Assembly (NCBI GenBank): GCA_958296045.1
Contig: CATQHT010000003.1
Location: 1,623,246-1,687,245 of the forward strand
Direction: 5' to 3'
DNA length: 64,000 bases
Source of the DNA: Rhodothermales bacterium
GTDB lineage: Bacteria > Bacteroidota > Rhodothermia > Rhodothermales > Bin80
The notes below the pieces were generated by a model. That model was given only the letters and a program-made list of their open reading frames with translations. It ran no database searches and was not told where the DNA came from. The position numbers and the translations under genes are program-made. Positions 9,321 through 18,404 of the stretch are shown in pieces; position 1 is the first letter of the stretch, and each line of letters opens with the position of its first letter.

Positions 9321-9999
9321 GTCGAGTAGCCCGGGGGAATCTCACCCCCAGGCCCTCACAGATCCGGACGTGCGCGTCTCCACGCATCCGGCTCCTCCCG
9401 GCCCGTCAGACGGTTGTTTCCAACCCTCCAGAGCTGCCTCCCAAAGGAACCTCCCGTTTCCGGTTGTCCTAAGATCAACAACAGACCAGGGTACTCCCTT
9501 CGCTCCACCTCCATTACAGAGGGTTCATCGCTACTACGAAGTACTCCGCCCCTGTGCCCCGCATCGGTACTCAATCGCTTGAGGTATTTCCTCTTGCGAG
9601 TCTCCCTTAACATCAGGACGACAGGTTCCCACGTTCCACACAAGAGCCTAATCCGACCTCTTGCCGCCTTTATGCCGGAGGCCACCAGGGCAGTAAGCAG
9701 ATCTCTCCCTGACTGTTCCCGGAGCAGGTACCCAACCCCGGTTTTGACCTCTTCTAAGGAGGTTTCGACACGTCATCAGCGGTTCGCTTGCGCTCAACTT
9801 GAACGGATCACACCTGACCCGATCTTTGCCGGGCCTTTTCTTGCCTGCTTACCACCACGCCTCTTAAGCGCAGCAGCGGCAAGCGGTTTGGTGCCTCCGT
9901 CTGCACGGCGGCACCGAGGGGCCTACCCTCATCTCCTGTGCAGCATAGCTGCAGGAAGGTTACGTCATATCAGTAACCCTCCGCGCCTTCGTGGCGCAC
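9321..9999 (-). ncRNA. ORF-less group II intron
   Basis: On the minus strand the element begins GTGCG at 9999-9995, the canonical group II 5' end, and ends GAC at 9323-9321 (AY-type 3' end). Domain V is the 34-base hairpin at 9394-9361, starting GAGCCGGATGCG and closing CGCACGTCCGGATC. Domain VI at about 9357-9327 is a G/C hairpin with a GTGAGAT loop region. The inner part has typical intron core text such as CGTGGGAACCTGTCGTCCTG and GTAATGGAGGTGGAGCGAAG. AATACC at 9588-9583 complements the last six exon bases GGTATT, a candidate EBS1/IBS1 pair. Joining the exons gives D-A-G-I|A-T-E-A-N in frame. At 679 bases it has no room for a reverse transcriptase, so splicing would need a maturase from elsewhere. 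Confidence 0.88.
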
Positions 10000-10872
10000 A
10001 ATACCGGCATCCATGATGATGGTGGGCGTCGCTCCGTTCAGGTTCTCTATGGCCTTTTGGAGCGTAGCCGGCTCGCTCGCGTTGCCAGGTAGAATCTCCA
10101 CACCGCGCGGGAATCCCGAGGCATCGAGCGTCAGCGCCAGCGTGACCAGAGGACAATCGCTCCGCTTCTCTTTGCTGCGCCCACGACGAAGGAGTTCTCC
10201 TTTCTCCCGACCGTGATAAAAGGCATTTGTTAAATCATAAAACACGATCGTCTCGTCAAAATCCAACACCCTCTTTGTGTTTCCAAAGAGGCGGTTCATG
10301 ATCTCATGCCGGTGCTTGTGCAACCGGTCTGAGCATCGGTACAGCATGCTCAGACTTGGCTCCTGGAGGTTCAGCAGCTCCAGGATACTGGAGGCCTCCG
10401 CCATCCACTTATGGGTGCGCCGTTCACTGCCGGGACAGAGCATGCGTCCGACGATCAACGCACAGGCGAGTTTGATATGATTTTCGGGAAACTCGAGTTC
10501 ACGCAAAAGTTCTTCCATGCCCAGCAGTTCGAGCGCTTGCAGCGCTAGGCGCTCCCCTCCGACGGTCTTGGCGTCGGGGTTGTAGACCTTGTCTGTAAGA
10601 ATGGTGTCGCGACCATCCGGGTGTTTTGCATTGATGTCAAAGCCTTGGTCCAGAAGTCGTTTGACGATATCATCGACCGCGTTCTTCAGGTGCTCATCCT
10701 CTTCCTGTACGGGGATGCGCGCTTGTCCTTTCAGTCGGGCGGTGACCTGCTTGGCGAGTTCGGGCCAGTCTTGCTTAGGGATACTGAAATCCCGTCCGAG
10801 GTTGAGTAGGGTACGGTGGGTGGATTGTCCTTCGACGCGTACGGATTGAAGGAGCGCGAATGAGGTTCGCAC
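10000..10872 (-). CDS. IS1634-like transposase, 5' exon (N-terminal half)
   Basis: 291 codons of an IS1634/IS4-group DDE transposase, with HRTLLNLGR near the start and the first catalytic block FYDLTNAFYHG, then LTLDASGFPRGVEILPGN and, at the end, TIIMDAGI. The last codon before the intron is ATT at 10002-10000. The frame continues into the intron and stops about ten codons later, so the unspliced message gives only a truncated protein. The frame begins with GTG at 10872; upstream codons read I-F-V-R-A-S-N-Y-R-R-K-N-G-Q, which resembles the usual MFVR start of the family with ATC (10914-10912) where ATG is expected. The true start may therefore be lost or a rare AUC. Confidence 0.8.
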
Positions 10873-11029
10873 CTGGCCGTTTTTGCGGCGGTAATTAGAG
10901 GCTCGTACGAAGATGGCGCTGCGCGTCTGGTCCGGGGTGGTGTTACGGCGCCGATCGCGACGCGTTCCCGGAGGCCCTATCTATTTCACTACAACGCGAT
11001 CGGCGACAATATCGACGAAAAACGGCGCT

Positions 11030-11172
11030 GAAATCAGCCCGCTAGGAGGAAAATGAGGAAAAACGAGGCCCCGCCGTCAGCCTGAGTGACAAAGATGGCC
11101 GAAATCGGCCCTCCAGGCGGATAATTGAGGGCGAACGAGGCCCCGCCGTCAGCCCGAGTGCCAAAGATGGGC
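11030..11172. repeat. Two tandem copies of a ~71-base unit
   Basis: Unit 1 (11030-11100) and unit 2 (11101-11172) share GAAATC-GCCC, then ATGAGG or TTGAGG, then CGAGGCCCCGCCGTCAGCC and GAGTG-CAAAGATGG. They differ at roughly one base in five. The pair sits between the IS1634-like element and IS1182 debris, and may be an old element end. Confidence 0.75.
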
Positions 11173-11274
11173 ATGGGTTCTGGCTGTTGGAGATGTACGC
11201 TGCTGGTCGCCATCGCTGCTGTACCAATGGGAACAGCGTTGCGCGCTTACCGGCCCACTGAGGCGCGCTTGCTT

Positions 11275-11545
11275 CCTGGGTCGATCCGGGACTGGCTGCT
11301 GGAGGATCACTTGGTCTACTGTGTGTCTGATTTTGTGAATCGGCTGACTTTGAGTGCATTTTCACTCCCTACGCCGATGATGGTCGCCGCAGCGGTCCGC
11401 ACCATCCGGTGCTGATTTATGCGGATGTGGTCAGGGTGTTGTCGTCTCGCGAGATTGCTGCCCGTTTGGAGACTGACGTAGCATTTCGGGCATTAGCAGC
11501 TGGCAATCGTCCGAGTCTCTGGAGCTTGAGGCGACACCTTACTGG
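11275..11545 (+). pseudogene. Fragment of IS1182-type transposase (N-terminal part)
   Basis: The plus strand encodes DWLLEDHLVYCVSDFVNRL, then in shifted frames LIYADVVRVLSSREIAARL and ETDVAFRALAAGNRPS. These line up with LPEDHLAFFVSDFVDRADL, LIYAYATGVTSSRQIAQKL and ETDIAFRVLAANNMPH of the nearly complete IS1182 transposase at 32353-33912. Only the DNA-binding N-terminal region is left and it is frameshifted. Debris of the same or another element probably continues to about 12220 (charged, alanine-rich frames), but that part I could not assign. Confidence 0.65.
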
Positions 11546-11645
11546 GTGTGGCGGGTTCGCATAGATTGGCTGTACCATGCGCGGCATCGTTTCAACAAGA
11601 CGGTGGAGCCGTACGCGCTCAACAAGGAGTCGCTGGCAAGGAAAA

Positions 11646-11667
11646 CCGCCTCGGTGCACCGAGGCGG
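11646..11667. repeat. Perfect 22-base palindrome
   Basis: The half-site CCGCCTCGGTG is followed directly by its exact reverse complement, with no spacer. It lies in transposon debris, so it may be an IS-related hairpin rather than an operator. Confidence 0.7.
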
Positions 11668-12573
11668 CCGTGAAGAAAGCAGAGCGCAGCCTGGAGTGGC
11701 ACCCGCCCCCCGCTGCAGAAGGCGGAGCGTGCCAAAGCCGAGGCGGCCACACGCAGCGAGCGTGTCTGTTCAGAATTCAGACGCTGGTGCGCGAGTTTGC
11801 CGGGTCGGACGCTGTCATGGCCTTTACATTGCTTCCAGTGGCGGTAACGCAGCTTGGCTTGGAGAGCGCGCTGCTTGCTATGCGATTGCGTCCAGAGCGC
11901 ATGGGTCCGCCTACTTCGTCGCGACCGCAGTGCCTTTGGCAGCGGGCAGTGTTGGAGCGAGCCAAGGGCAGCCCCCGTCACACGCCTTGAGGCAGAGGTG
12001 CGAGCCTATGCCAGAGCGCAGGCCAAGGCTACTGCTGGACGTGGTATCGCAGAGTACCGTCACGCCACCCAAAAGGGAGAGAACACGCTGCGTGCATTAC
12101 GCTATGCCCTTGAGCAGGCCGCACCGGAGCCAAGGCGCCCTGTCCCAGGAGCAACATGAAGCGCTCGCCGCCTATGAACTCGGGCGGAATAGGAGGCGCG
12201 AAGTGGCAAATCACAAGCTGTGAGTGCTACATTGTGCCACTTTTCGTTTCTTGCCCTTGAAAGCGCTAATCCCGCAACACTCCCGCCAGCATTCCTACGC
12301 TAGTTACAATGCCGCCGACAGACCTATGGAACCGAAGCATGACATGGGATGTCGCGAAAACGATTGCTTTCGTATCGGTCGCAACAATCTGGATGGAGCG
12401 TCAGGGCAGCTGTTTTGGAACGAACTACTGGTAGTGTCTACCGCTGGGCAAGTAGCTAATCAGGAAAGGGAGAATCGTCCATGTCTAACTACAATGACAA
12501 AGACGATTGTGCGTATCGGCTACGGCGCACCCCACGTTCGGCCCAACCAGACTAGTGTCGCGAGGACAAGGGT

Positions 12574-13722
12574 ATGACTCGGGTATCGGTGCAGCCCGAC
12601 ATGCTTCGTTGGGCCTGCGAACGTGCCGGCTATGACGTGGCGCACTTTGCGGAGCAGATACCTCAGCTCTGGGCCTGGGTCCGACGTGAGAAACAGCCGA
12701 CGCTGAAGCAGCTAGAGAAGCTGGCCAAACGTACACATACGCCGTTCGGTTACCTGTTTCTCCCCGAGCCCCCCGACGAATGCCTTCCGGTTCCTGACTA
12801 TCGCACCATGGCGGGTATGGCGGAAGCTAGGCCGAGCCCCAACCTGCTCGACACGTTATACACGATGCAGCGCCGACAGATGTGGCTGCGCGAGTGCCTC
12901 GCCGAAAAAGGGGTGGAACCATTGGGCTTCGTGGCGAGTGCCCATCTGGCCGATGAGCCGGAGGCTGTGGGTCGCGAGATGCGGCGGGTGCTCGGCCTCC
13001 AAGGTGGATGGGCCGCCGGAGTCCGCACTTGGCGGGAAGCCGTCAGTGCATTGCGTCGTGCGATCACGCAGCTCGGTGTGATGGCGGTGATCAATGGTGT
13101 GGTGGGGAACAACACGCATCGCCGGCTGAGCGTAAAGGAGTTTCGCGGCTTCGCGCTCAGCGATCCCTACGCGCCTCTGATCTTCGTGAATGGTGCGGAT
13201 GCGAAATCTGCGCAGATGTTCACGCTTGCCCACGAGCTGGCGCACATCTGGCTTGGTACAGAGGGCCTTTCGGGCTTCGAAACTCTACTCCCCGGAGGTA
13301 CGTATGTGGAGACCTGGTGCAACCGGGCGGCAGCGGAGCTCCTCCTGCCAACACGGGAGCTCCGAGCGTGCTGGGAGGAAGTCAGCCAGGAAGAGAGCCC
13401 CTTTGAGGTGCTCGCTCGGAGGTTCAAGGTGAGCCCCGTGGTCGCCTCCCGGCGCGCTCTCGACATGAATCTCGTTGATCGCAGCACGTTCATTGATTTT
13501 TACAAGCGTTACGTCAATCGCGAACGCACGGGAGGCACGCCGTCGGGCGGCGGCGATTTCTATAACAACCAGAATACGCGTATTGGCAAGCTGTTTGCGA
13601 CGCAGGTGCTGCGCGCTGCGATGGAGGGCCGCATCGGGTTTAAGGAAGCCTATGACCTGACAGGGCTGCATGGAGGCACTTTCCGGGAGTACGCCAGGCG
13701 GCTGGGGGTGGCTCTCCCTTGA
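12574..13722 (+). CDS. ImmA/IrrE-type metallopeptidase with helix-turn-helix region (antitoxin-like)
   Basis: A 382-residue protein. The N-terminus (about residues 1-60) looks like a divergent XRE-type helix-turn-helix (ACERAGYDVAHFAEQIPQLWAW, then PTLKQLEKLAKRTHTPFGYLFLP). The middle has the zinc protease motif HELAH with H220, E221 and H224, inside FTLAHELAHIWLG, and the downstream N-x-A-A-E-L-L-L-P helix that supplies the third ligand. This is the COG2856 type, commonly paired with a PIN-domain toxin of the DUF4411 family; here that partner starts four bases before this gene ends. Family knowledge suggests it binds the operon DNA and neutralises the partner. No promoter or operator could be picked out in the 340 bases upstream. 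Confidence 0.85.
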   Translation: MTRVSVQPDMLRWACERAGYDVAHFAEQIPQLWAWVRREKQPTLKQLEKLAKRTHTPFGYLFLPEPPDECLPVPDYRTMAGMAEARPSPNLLDTLYTMQRRQMWLRECLAEKGVEPLGFVASAHLADEPEAVGREMRRVLGLQGGWAAGVRTWREAVSALRRAITQLGVMAVINGVVGNNTHRRLSVKEFRGFALSDPYAPLIFVNGADAKSAQMFTLAHELAHIWLGTEGLSGFETLLPGGTYVETWCNRAAAELLLPTRELRACWEEVSQEESPFEVLARRFKVSPVVASRRALDMNLVDRSTFIDFYKRYVNRERTGGTPSGGGDFYNNQNTRIGKLFATQVLRAAMEGRIGFKEAYDLTGLHGGTFREYARRLGVALP

Positions 13723-14243
13723 CGGTGGATCGAACCTACCTCGTGGATGCGGACGTCTTCATTACGGCGAAGAATCTGTATTACTCGTTTGACATCTGCC
13801 CCGGCTTCTGGAAAAGCCTAGTTCACCACCACCTAGAGGGTCGAGTGTTCAGCGTCGACAGGGTTCGCAGCGAACTACTCGTGGGTCGCAGGACGGAGGA
13901 TCTCGTTCAGTGGGTGAAGAACGAAGTCCCGAACGGGTTCTTCGTTCCGGTGGACACAGGCAAGGTGGAGCGTGCCTATATGGACGTCATGATGTGGGTT
14001 CAGCGCCATACGACGTATTTCGACCATGCGAAGGCGAAATTCGCTTCGGGTGCGGACGGTTGGCTAGTCGCCTACGCACAGGTACACGATATCACCGTCG
14101 TCACCAATGAGCAACCTGCACCCGAGTCCAAGAGGGCAGTCAAGTTGCCCGATGTATGCGATCAGTTCGGAGTGCGGCGCGACAACATGTTCGCCATGCT
14201 TCGAGCCCTGAGTGTCCACTTCGATTGGGCAGAAGGTAGCTGA
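13719..14243 (+). CDS. DUF4411 PIN-domain protein (putative toxin)
   Basis: A 174-residue protein whose start codon is TTG at 13719, overlapping the antitoxin-like gene's stop as TTGA; the tight overlap makes this start likely. The PIN fold acidic residues are visible: the aspartate in YLVDADVFI near the N-terminus (with the typical TYLVDADVFITAKN pattern), the glutamate in SVDRVRSELL, and the aspartates in SGADGWLVAYAQ. VVTNE-like strand text (ITVVTNEQPAPESKRAVKLPDVC) completes the DUF4411 layout. It is probably a ribonuclease toxin of a type II toxin-antitoxin module. The pair is complete and all acidic residues appear present, so the module is probably alive. Confidence 0.82.
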   Translation: MTVDRTYLVDADVFITAKNLYYSFDICPGFWKSLVHHHLEGRVFSVDRVRSELLVGRRTEDLVQWVKNEVPNGFFVPVDTGKVERAYMDVMMWVQRHTTYFDHAKAKFASGADGWLVAYAQVHDITVVTNEQPAPESKRAVKLPDVCDQFGVRRDNMFAMLRALSVHFDWAEGS

Positions 14244-15183
14244 GTGATCCGTGCCATCGGTAAGCCACCTTCGATTCTAGGAATCTGCGCCGCAGAAGAA
14301 TGTACAGTCCAAGCATATCCGCTGTTGACCAACAAAGCACGGGAACAGCAACGTACGAGCCTATTCTCGTCGACGTTGCTGCTCCATATAGTAACATACA
14401 GCTACAATAACCTATATAAATCATGTAAGTATCAAATTCGTCGAATATAAGCGTCTCGGAAGGCATTCCGCCATACTTGGTTGGCATTCGGCAAGTTGTT
14501 GTGGGTGTGGGCCATCGCTTCCACCCTCGCTTTTCGTTCATATGAACCCGTTCCGGCCTGTCTTGAGGAGCACCAAGGCTCCCGCAGATGCCCAGATTGC
14601 TCTCCCTGATGGCTCGCGTCGACTTCTGATGAAGCTCTGCACCGACATGCTGCAACAATTGACGGTCGACTGGCCGATTGCCCCAGCGCAGCAGCCGCCT
14701 GTACCACCGCCCGTAGAGGCCCGAGCTATTGCAACGTATCCGTCCGAGAGTTTGCATATTTGGACAGGTGACTGTTGGGCAAACACAGCGAACAGGTGAA
14801 ATTTGCAAGCATCTGCACTTGAGTGGTGGCTTCCGATGTCTCCGCTTATGCGGCGAGGAACTGAATCGTTATCGGCTGCTCAATCCGGTGGCTCGTACAG
14901 TTTCGGGGTTACCGATCGAAGAATAGGCACCGCACAGCTGAGTACGATTGGCAACGCCGTATGACGTTACCATGAGGCACCTTCCGGCTGCGCGGCGGGC
15001 GCACGGGCATTTCGCCGCTGAATTCATAGGTTCGCCTGTTCTAGCCATAACTTGGGGACCCAAGCCGCCAAACCTGCCGGACATACCAATACACTTGGCT
15101 TGCAGCGCTCATTCGCCTGATCTGCGCTCCGCTCTGCCCGTAATTTATTCTTGCGAATTGGCCCAGTAAGGTAGCACTACTTG
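14244..15183. other. Long gene-free stretch
   Basis: About 940 bases between the toxin-antitoxin pair and the DUF418 gene. Several frames of 60-220 codons cross it, but none has recognisable motifs or membrane/signal pattern. The low G+C patch at 14380-14450 (many TATA and ATAA runs) stands out from the surroundings. It may be remnant mobile DNA. Confidence 0.45.
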
Positions 15184-16425
15184 ATGAAGCGAACACGACC
15201 TGAACAGACCGCCGCCCCTGTTGCCAACAGGGAGCGCATCGTATCAATTGACATCTTGCGCGGGTTCGCCGTCTTGGGTATCCTCATTGTCAACCTTCAA
15301 GGGTTTGCGCGAGTGCCCGCTGCATACAGCAACCCCACATCAGGCTCAGCATTTGACGGTGCAGAGCCATGGATTTGGGCGGTAGTTTACATCTTGGCGG
15401 ATACCAAATTCATATCCATTTTCTCGATGCTCTTCGGCGCAGGTATCGCGATGATGAGCGAGCGAATGATAAGCCGCGGCCTCTCGGGTACCGGCCTCCA
15501 CTATAGGCGCCAATTCTGGCTATTGGTGATAGGTCTGGTTCATGCGTATCTGATCTGGTACGGTGATATTCTGGTTGTGTACGCCTTATGCGGATTCCTT
15601 CTATACCCGCTGCGCAAGCTTCCACCGCGAACGTTGCTGTGGATCGGCGGGTGTGCGGTCGCCGTAGTGATCCCGCTCTGGACAATGTTCGGACTGTCAC
15701 TCCAGTACTGGCCGGAGACAGACCGCGCGGCACTGGCCGCAGACTGGGCACCGCCTCCAGAGGTTCTAGAATCGCAGATAACTGCATTTCGGGGAAACCT
15801 GAGTGAACAGATGTCCGTGCGCGTGCCCACCGCATTCCTATTGCAGACCGTAGTATTCCTGACCCTTTATCTGTGGCGCGGGGGAGGACTCATGCTGGTC
15901 GGTATGGGCCTCTACAAACTATGCGTGTTGAATGCAGCGCAATCGCGCACATTCTACCGCAGAATGGTGGTCATTGGGCTAGCCAGTGGGTTTCCCGTAA
16001 CAGTGGCTGGCGCCACATACCTGCTCAACCATAGGTTTGCGTTTGAGACATCAATGTTTCTCGGAGCCCTTTTCAACTACGTGGGTTCTGTCGGGATCTT
16101 CTTGGGATATGTGGGACTCGTCTTGTTAATAGTCCAGCGTAACTGGCTTCCCGCGCTAAGCGCCCGCCTGGCCGCAACCGGACGGATGGCGCTGACCAAC
16201 TATATCATGCAGAGCATCATCTGCACATTCATCTTCTATGGCCACGGCCTAGGCCTCTTCGAGCGCGTCGGGGCACCCATCCAAGTCAGTATTGTAATCG
16301 GCATCTGGTTCCTACAGCTGACCTGGTCACCATGGTGGCTAAGGCGCTATTGCTTTGGGCCCCTTGAATGGTTGTGGCGGTCGGCTTCCTACATGCGACT
16401 CCAGCCCATGAGGCGGCATATGTGA
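15184..16425 (+). CDS. DUF418-type integral membrane protein
   Basis: A 413-residue polytopic protein; the ATG at 15184 follows an in-frame TTG and is preferred. The N-terminus carries the family signature VSIDILRGFAVLGILIVNLQ, followed by FISIFSMLFGAGIA and HYRRQFWLLVIGLVHAYLIWYGDIL. The C-terminal part has the DUF418 block GRMALTNYIMQSIICTFIFY and a terminal GPLEWLWR. These match the YeiB/DUF418 family, which has about ten helices and is related to the acyltransferase-3 and heparan-acetyltransferase membrane folds. No biochemical function is established, and the neighbours (transposon debris, toxin-antitoxin) give no clue. Confidence 0.88.
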   Translation: MKRTRPEQTAAPVANRERIVSIDILRGFAVLGILIVNLQGFARVPAAYSNPTSGSAFDGAEPWIWAVVYILADTKFISIFSMLFGAGIAMMSERMISRGLSGTGLHYRRQFWLLVIGLVHAYLIWYGDILVVYALCGFLLYPLRKLPPRTLLWIGGCAVAVVIPLWTMFGLSLQYWPETDRAALAADWAPPPEVLESQITAFRGNLSEQMSVRVPTAFLLQTVVFLTLYLWRGGGLMLVGMGLYKLCVLNAAQSRTFYRRMVVIGLASGFPVTVAGATYLLNHRFAFETSMFLGALFNYVGSVGIFLGYVGLVLLIVQRNWLPALSARLAATGRMALTNYIMQSIICTFIFYGHGLGLFERVGAPIQVSIVIGIWFLQLTWSPWWLRRYCFGPLEWLWRSASYMRLQPMRRHM

Positions 16426-16895
16426 GCCGCTGGCAACTGCATGCCACCTGTAGGACACAACTCCTTCGGAATGCCAGACGGTGGGAGGCCGCCTGGAATA
16501 CTTCGGACCCAAAGTCTGTTAGCACTAATCCGTTGACTCACCGGTGTAGTAAGCACGGGGTGCCTGGCCGCCACTTATTTCACGCCGTGTTCGTTCTTGC
16601 ACTCTGGTAAGACCACCTCCCACCTGCGAAAATACTGGGCCGCACCGGCAGCGGACCGTTGAGCGGATGCGCACTCAGAAAACGGTGCTGTGCGTGCAGG
16701 ATGGCATATACCTTATTTGCAGCACGCGTTGGCAGTGTGACGGATTGGAAGTAATCGGTTGCAATTCGAGTAGCCTGAGGGACTCTCACCCTCAGGCGAC
16801 TTAACTGCCGCACAGTGGTGGCTTAGTGCCATCTAGTGGATTCAGGCCTTGCCTGAATTTCCATTGGCATTTGGGGGTGTAACCTGCTGGGGAAG

Positions 16896-17553
16896 TCAAG
16901 CGAACCGCATCTGGAGGGGCTTCTCGTCGAGCCATAATATGGGTAGCTGTCGCTGATGGAACTTAGCGTGCATGACGCAGGGATTTTCGGTCCTTCGGGC
17001 GAAGGTCACGATGATGTTGTATCCGGTGATTTTGACGTGTGCCCTCTTGGGGACGAGGTTGTGGTAAATGGTGCGGGCTTCGGCGACTTCGAAACCTTGT
17101 TTCGACACGCCCGCCGACCAAGCGATACAGTACGCTGGTTATGACAGTAAGCTGGATATAAACTTTGATGCTCATGGGTACGGCGGCACTGTGGGCATCC
17201 ATGTGGAAGACGTCTATGGTGTCGCTGATGACGTTGTCGATCAGCATGCAGCGTGCGTAAGGATCTACGAGTCGTACTGCGGACCCGCTCATCTGGTTAG
17301 TGACCAGGAGTGTGGGTTTATCATGTCCCAAGCCGGTGGTAGCAATTTGCCGCAGCGTGCCAGGATAATGTCGCACGTTGACATGGCTTTCGTTGATACG
17401 GGGTGTACGATACTTGCGTCCTACTGCTTTTGCGCGTGATGTGGCGCCACTGGTCTGCGGGCCGTGACAGGATCTGCTGTACGAGCTTCTTGACGTGTAT
17501 CTAAGACGATTGATGACTACATAGACATCACCTGACAACGGATGCCGTGTCAT
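16896..17553 (-). pseudogene. Frameshifted IS4-like transposase, C-terminal half
   Basis: On the minus strand one frame reads GRKYRTPRINESHVNV, YPGTLRQIATTGLGHDKPTLL and then RCMLIDNVISDTIDVFHMDA, the last block holding the catalytic glutamate/aspartate region of this transposase type. It continues to LTVITSVLYRLVGGR, where the frame is lost; the other frame then picks up VSKQGFEVAEARTIYHN and ends ILWLDEKPLQMRF, a typical C-terminal strand. The breakpoint is near 17108. The N-terminal part is missing. This element is unrelated to the IS1634 copy at 8.4-10.9 kb. Confidence 0.7.
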
Positions 17554-18084
17554 CCCCGAACGAACCAGACCGCACTAGCCATCAAATCCCTTCCGTACGT
17601 CCACAGGTTCTCAATACACGTAAGCGCAGTCAGCAGGACCCAGCGCTAACATGAGCTGCCACCCTCGCCATGAATCAGCGCCGACAGAAACGACGACGAT
17701 ACCGGCGAAAACACACGTAACAGGCGCCGCCCGGAAATTGCTACGCCGTCCACGCTCCTCCGTCCCGCCGAACACGGGAAGGAGCCTCTACAAACGCGTC
17801 GCTCACCACCGCTGACGAAGATGCCGCGTACTTGTGGCACCAGTAAAACAGCTGACTATACGTTATGCCCTACTCCTGGCAAAATGCCCCCCGCACCCTA
17901 CGTACCACGCAAGTAGCACGCGATCAACGACAACATCACCTCTGATATGCCACGGACTCTCGCTGCCATGCCCCGACCTCACGGATCGGTCATTAGAAAC
18001 ACCCAAAAGCGCGGGCAATAATACTACCTGTCCAATTTGCAAACCTAAGCATGGATACCCCGCAGCTGCTCAGACCTTGCCCCG

Positions 18085-18170
18085 CATCGCGGTAGCCCCA
18101 GGGTCTCCCCTGGGGCCCCGCACAGATCCGCGCGTGCGTTAACGCATACGGCTCCTCCCGCAGGTCGCGC
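18085..18170 (-). ncRNA. 3' end fragment of a second group II intron
   Basis: Read on the minus strand, 18154-18125 gives GAGCCGTATGCG - loop TTAA - CGCACGCGCGGATC, a domain V hairpin very like the one at 9394-9361, preceded by the same CGGGAG lead-in. It is followed by a G/C-rich domain VI hairpin (18120-18094, GGGGCCCCAGGG / CCCTGGGGC) and an ending CTAC. No 5' end (GTGCG) or intron core text was recognised further upstream, so this looks like a truncated copy or one inserted by incomplete reverse transcription. Confidence 0.65.
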
Positions 18171-18404
18171 TGGCGCGCATGACGTTAGGAAGTAGTGCCT
18201 TTGCCATCGATATGTGTACAGGTGAGGCCTGTACCAATGGACAAGCTGTCCCTGGAGCGTGTGGATCGAATACCCGGGAACATGCCTCGCCCACACTGCG
18301 CTACGCAAGGACCCGGTCCCGGGCTTCTCATGCAGATTCAAACGGGTGGCACTCGCCACAACGCGTGCTGATCTGATACCAGGGCTTCATCACGATGGCA
18401 CTGC

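Larger units (their letters stand above)
8403..10872 (-). mobile_element. IS1634-like insertion sequence split by a group II intron
   Basis: Minimum extent of the element, set by its transposase gene. The gene is read from 10872 leftward to 10000, stops being transposase, and resumes in the same frame from 9320 to 8403. The 679 bases between are a group II intron. Terminal inverted repeats and target duplication were not identified, so true ends lie further out on both sides. Confidence 0.7.

Noticed and set aside
12224-12577. 117-codon plus-strand frame just upstream of the ImmA-like gene, possible third member of the module
   Set aside because: No known fold or pattern; leader is not a helix-turn-helix.
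14140-14808. 222-codon minus-strand frame overlapping the toxin gene
   Set aside because: Antisense to the PIN gene at its end, and no recognisable fold in the rest.
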